A stretch of DNA of 64,000 bases from Streptomyces cyaneofuscatus. Lineage in GTDB: Bacteria > Actinomycetota > Actinomycetes > Streptomycetales > Streptomycetaceae. This document shows, piece by piece, positions 61,476-64,000 of this stretch. The position numbers were made by a program, and so were the translations under genes. The stretch covers positions 186,001 to 250,000 of the forward strand of contig NZ_JOEM01000009.1 in assembly GCF_000718135.1 (NCBI RefSeq). Direction: 5' to 3'. The notes below the pieces were generated by a model, which did no database searches, had not been told where the DNA came from, and was given only the letters and a program-made list of their open reading frames with translations. Numbering within the stretch: the stretch's first letter is position 1; the number at the start of each line of letters is the position of its first letter.

Positions 61476-62345
61476 TTACGGCGCGGCCGGGAACGCCAGC
61501 GCGTCCGGGCCGAGGGGCGGTACGAGTCCCTCGGCCGCGGCGCGGGTGAGCAGGCCGCGGATGGCCGCGTAGCCGTCCTCGCCCAGGTCGGCGGTGAACT
61601 CGTTCACGTACAGGCCGATGTGCTGGTCCGCGACCGCCGGGTCCATCTCCTGGGCGTGCTCCTGGACGTACGGCCGCGAGACCTCGGGGTGGTCCCAGGC
61701 CAGCCGGACCGAGCTGCGGATGGTGTCGGCCAGGCGGCGCAGGGTCTCCTCGCCGAGGGAGCGCTTGGCGATGATCGCGCCGAGGGGGATCGGGAGGCCG
61801 GTGGTGTCCTCCCAGTGGCGTCCCATGTCGGCCAGGTTGTGGAGCCCGAAGGTGTGGTACGTGAAGCGGGCTTCGTGAATGACGAGGCCCGCGTCCACCT
61901 TGCCGTCGCGGACCGCCGGCATGATCTCGTCGAACGGCATGACGACGACCTCGCCGACCCCGCCCGGGACCATCTCCGCCGCCCAGAGCCGGAACAGCAG
62001 GTACGCCGTCGAGCGCTCGCTCGGCACCGCGACCGTCCGGCCGGTCAGGTCGAGGCCCAGCTCCTTGGTGAGGACGAGCGGACCGCAGCCCCGGCCCAGC
62101 GCCCCGCCGCACGGCAGGAGCGCGTACTCGTCCAGGACCCAGGGCAGGACCGCGTACGACACCTTCAGGACGTCCAGCTCGCCGCGCTCGGCCATGCCGT
62201 TGGTGATGTCGATGTCCGCGAAGGTCACGGCCGGCGCGGGCGCGCCGGGCACCCGGCCGTGGGCCCAGGCGTCGAAGACGAACGTGTCGTTGGGGCAGGG
62301 CGAGAAGGCGATCTCGATCGGGCCCGGGTGTGCGTCAGTGGTCAT
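61476..62345 (-). CDS. mqnD: 1,4-dihydroxy-6-naphthoate synthase
   Basis: 289 residues. Key segments: IAFSPCPNDTFVFDAWAHGRV, VTFADIDITNGMAERGELDVL, KVSYAVLPWVLDEYALLPCG and VVMPFDEIMPAVRDGKVDAG followed by LVIHEARFTY. It converts cyclic dehypoxanthine futalosine to 1,4-dihydroxy-6-naphthoate in the futalosine menaquinone pathway. It overlaps the end of mqnB by 11 bases. Confidence 0.93.
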   Translation of the reverse strand: MTTDAHPGPIEIAFSPCPNDTFVFDAWAHGRVPGAPAPAVTFADIDITNGMAERGELDVLKVSYAVLPWVLDEYALLPCGGALGRGCGPLVLTKELGLDLTGRTVAVPSERSTAYLLFRLWAAEMVPGGVGEVVVMPFDEIMPAVRDGKVDAGLVIHEARFTYHTFGLHNLADMGRHWEDTTGLPIPLGAIIAKRSLGEETLRRLADTIRSSVRLAWDHPEVSRPYVQEHAQEMDPAVADQHIGLYVNEFTADLGEDGYAAIRGLLTRAAAEGLVPPLGPDALAFPAAP

Positions 62346-63039
62346 GCCGGTTCCAACCTTCCAGTACGGGTGCGCTCTTCCCGAACGCCTCCGTGAGCGC
62401 GGCCAGCGCGTCGCCGATGCGCCAGGCGTCCCGGTCGCGGGGGCCGACGGTGTTCGAGACGGCGCGCAGCTCCAGGACGGGCACGCCGGCCCGCTCGGCC
62501 GCCTCCGCCACCCCGAACCCCTCCATCGCCTCGGCCAGCGCACCCGGGTGCGCGGCGAGCAGGGCGGCGGTGCGGGCGGCGGTGCCGGTGACGGTGGAGA
62601 CGGTGAGGACGGGGCCGGGGGCGGCGCCGGTGGCCGCCGCCACCTCCCGTACGAGCGCGGGCGGGGGGACGAAGCGGTCCCGGCCGAAGCCGAGCGCGGT
62701 GACGGGCAGGAAGCCGTCCGGGGTCTCGGCGCCCAGATCGGCCGCGACGATGTCGCTCGCCACGACGAGGGAGCCGAGGGGGGCGGCGGGGGCGAACCCG
62801 CCGCCGATCCCGGCGGAGATGACGAGTCCGTACGGGTGTGGAGCCGAGGCCGAGGACGCCAGGGCGAACGCTGCCGCCGCGGCAGCGGCCGCCGGGCCCG
62901 CGCCGCCCGCCAGGACGTCGAACGCCCCGCAGCGGTGCAGCTCCGCCCCGGGCACGGCGAGGACCTCCGGCGTACCCCCGAACGCACGCGTGACCGCGTC
63001 CCGTTCCACCGGGACAGCGGTCACGACGAGCACACGCAC
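62335..63039 (-). CDS. mqnB: Futalosine hydrolase
   Basis: 234-residue nucleoside phosphorylase-fold enzyme. RVLVVTAVPVERDAVTRAFG at the start, YGLVISAGIGGGFAPAAPLG and EAMEGFGVAEAAERAGVPVLE (with the ME purine-binding pair) near the end. Removes hypoxanthine from futalosine. GTG 63039. Its 3' end overlaps mqnD by 11 bases, so the two are co-translated. Confidence 0.92.
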   Translation of the reverse strand: MRVLVVTAVPVERDAVTRAFGGTPEVLAVPGAELHRCGAFDVLAGGAGPAAAAAAAAFALASSASAPHPYGLVISAGIGGGFAPAAPLGSLVVASDIVAADLGAETPDGFLPVTALGFGRDRFVPPPALVREVAAATGAAPGPVLTVSTVTGTAARTAALLAAHPGALAEAMEGFGVAEAAERAGVPVLELRAVSNTVGPRDRDAWRIGDALAALTEAFGKSAPVLEGWNRHDH

Positions 63040-63099
63040 AGGGAGAGCCTCAGGGCCTCAGGAGGGACGGAAAGGGGACGTCGGTCAGGACGTCGGCGG

Positions 63100-63579
63100 T
63101 CAGGACGTCTTCTTGAGCTCGAACTGCCAGATGCCGGTGAGCTTCTTGCCGTTGGTCTCCACGATGGAGACGTTCGTCTTGGTGGCGGGCTCGCCCGTCT
63201 GGCTGGCGAAGAAGGCGCTGCCGGGGATCGTCCGGTACGTCTTCTTGAACGGCTCCTGCTCGGCCTGCTGGCCGTTGATGAAGAGCGTCCAGCCCTTCTC
63301 GGCGATCTCGGGGTCGACGCCGAAGCGGACCTTGTCGTCCATCGCGACCTCAAGGGTCTTCTCGGGCTTCTTGTTGAGGCAGCCCTGGATCAGCGACTCC
63401 TTGATCGCCTCACCGTCGTTGTAGCAGGCCGCCTCGGAGTTCACCGAGGTCGTGCCGACCGTCACGGTGGCGAGCGGCGTCGGCTTGTCGCAGGCGGACA
63501 GGACAAGGAGTCCCGCGGACACGGCACCAAGAGCGACGCCGATTCGACGGCCCTTACCGGAGAAGAACGCAACGGTCAT
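63100..63579 (-). CDS. DUF2771 family lipoprotein
   Basis: 159 residues. Signal peptide with lipobox VLSAC (Cys30), then a mostly beta protein with two further Cys (AACYNDGEA and GCLNKKPEK), matching DUF2771. Function unknown. 60 bases upstream of mqnB on the same strand, possibly co-transcribed. Confidence 0.8.
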   Translation of the reverse strand: MTVAFFSGKGRRIGVALGAVSAGLLVLSACDKPTPLATVTVGTTSVNSEAACYNDGEAIKESLIQGCLNKKPEKTLEVAMDDKVRFGVDPEIAEKGWTLFINGQQAEQEPFKKTYRTIPGSAFFASQTGEPATKTNVSIVETNGKKLTGIWQFELKKTS

Positions 63580-63606
63580 GGGCCGAAGGCTATCGGTCGC
63601 CTCCGC

Positions 63607-64000
63607 TCACGCCACGCGGGGGTGCGGCGTGCCGCGCCGTGCGGCGCCCAGGAGACCCCGTACGGACGTGGCCGCGCCGAGGGCGAGGATGCCCGCGGCG
63701 ACCGACATGCCGAGCACCGCGTTGAGCGGCAGCGCGATCCCGATGCCGCCGCCGACCACCCACGCCATCTGGAGCAACGTCTCGGACCGGGCGAAGGCGG
63801 AGGTGCGGACCTCCTCGGGGACGTCCCGCTGGATCATCGCGTCCAGCGACAGCTTGGACAGGGCCTGGGTGAACCCGGCGACCGCGCCGAGCGCGGCGAC
63901 CGCCGCCGTGGAGAAGAAGACCGCGGCGAGGACCGCCGTGCCCAGGGCGAGCCCCAGCACCGTCGCGATGATCACCTCGGGCCCGCGCGCCCGGAGCCAC
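63607..64000 (-). CDS. MFS transporter, C-terminal part (runs off window)
   Basis: About 131 residues of a major facilitator: helices VIIATVLGLALGTAVLAAVF and ALGAVAGFTQALSKLSLDAM, loop IQRDVPEEVRTSAFARSE, then MAWVVGGGIGIALPL and the last helix. Only the 3' end is present, so substrate and family branch cannot be given. Confidence 0.8.
   Translation of the reverse strand, partial: WLRARGPEVIIATVLGLALGTAVLAAVFFSTAAVAALGAVAGFTQALSKLSLDAMIQRDVPEEVRTSAFARSETLLQMAWVVGGGIGIALPLNAVLGMSVAAGILALGAATSVRGLLGAARRGTPHPRVA

Overview
The window is very GC-rich, with GTG starts, 4-nt ATGA/GTGA overlaps, mycothiol-type and futalosine-pathway genes, siderophore ABC systems and a bacteriophytochrome. This points to a Streptomyces-type actinomycete chromosome. 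About 60 genes can be supported. No rRNA, tRNA, insertion sequence, prophage or CRISPR array was seen. Functions are assigned by family motifs only; no database search was possible.

Layout. (a) 1-8252: a beta-1,3-glucan (laminarin) locus with a GH1 beta-glucosidase, two ABC permeases, a solute-binding lipoprotein, a divergent secreted GH81 endoglucanase and a LacI regulator. Near-identical GAGAGCGC-type operators sit at both divergent promoters and at the regulator. (b) 8371-14923: small conserved proteins, a PRC-barrel protein, an SRPBCC protein, then a bacteriophytochrome histidine kinase facing a stand-alone response regulator and a GAF/SpoIIE phosphatase. (c) 15134-18742: Uma2 protein, a MarR/MFS efflux pair with a clear promoter-operator, and an F420-type reductase. 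(d) 18842-22897: an XRE regulator with an operator over its start codon, then murR-murQ-murP for N-acetylmuramic acid recycling with twin operators. (e) 22985-28033: assorted conserved genes with several tandem repeats.

(f) 28084-32522 holds the most unusual pair. A 1304-residue NACHT NTPase with 17 HEAT-like repeats is divergent from a 154-residue two-helix membrane protein. A 17-residue motif found once in the NTPase occurs twice in the membrane protein's tail. This looks like a two-component conflict (immune-type) system. (g) 32625-40051: pxpABC (5-oxoproline use), a copper P-type ATPase that has lost its actuator domain and CPC helix through two in-frame deletions, cutC, and a HelD-type RNA polymerase recycling motor. 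(h) 40460-46910: a siderophore uptake operon (ATPase, binding protein, fused double permease, C39-like peptidase) behind a candidate iron box, with a neighbouring AraC/cupin regulator.

(i) 46981-55235: XPB helicase and its helicase-associated partner, separated by an imine-reductase-like gene, a TetR regulator sharing an identical 16-bp operator with it, a DUF2071 protein and a 41-residue membrane peptide. (j) 55240-59372: a second complete siderophore ABC operon, preceded by a perfect 20-bp palindrome and an iron-box-like site. (k) 59464-64000: HAD phosphatase, a sigma-region-2-only protein next to an 18-bp tandem repeat, a cold-shock fusion, mqnB/mqnD of the futalosine menaquinone pathway, a DUF2771 lipoprotein and the 3' end of an MFS gene.
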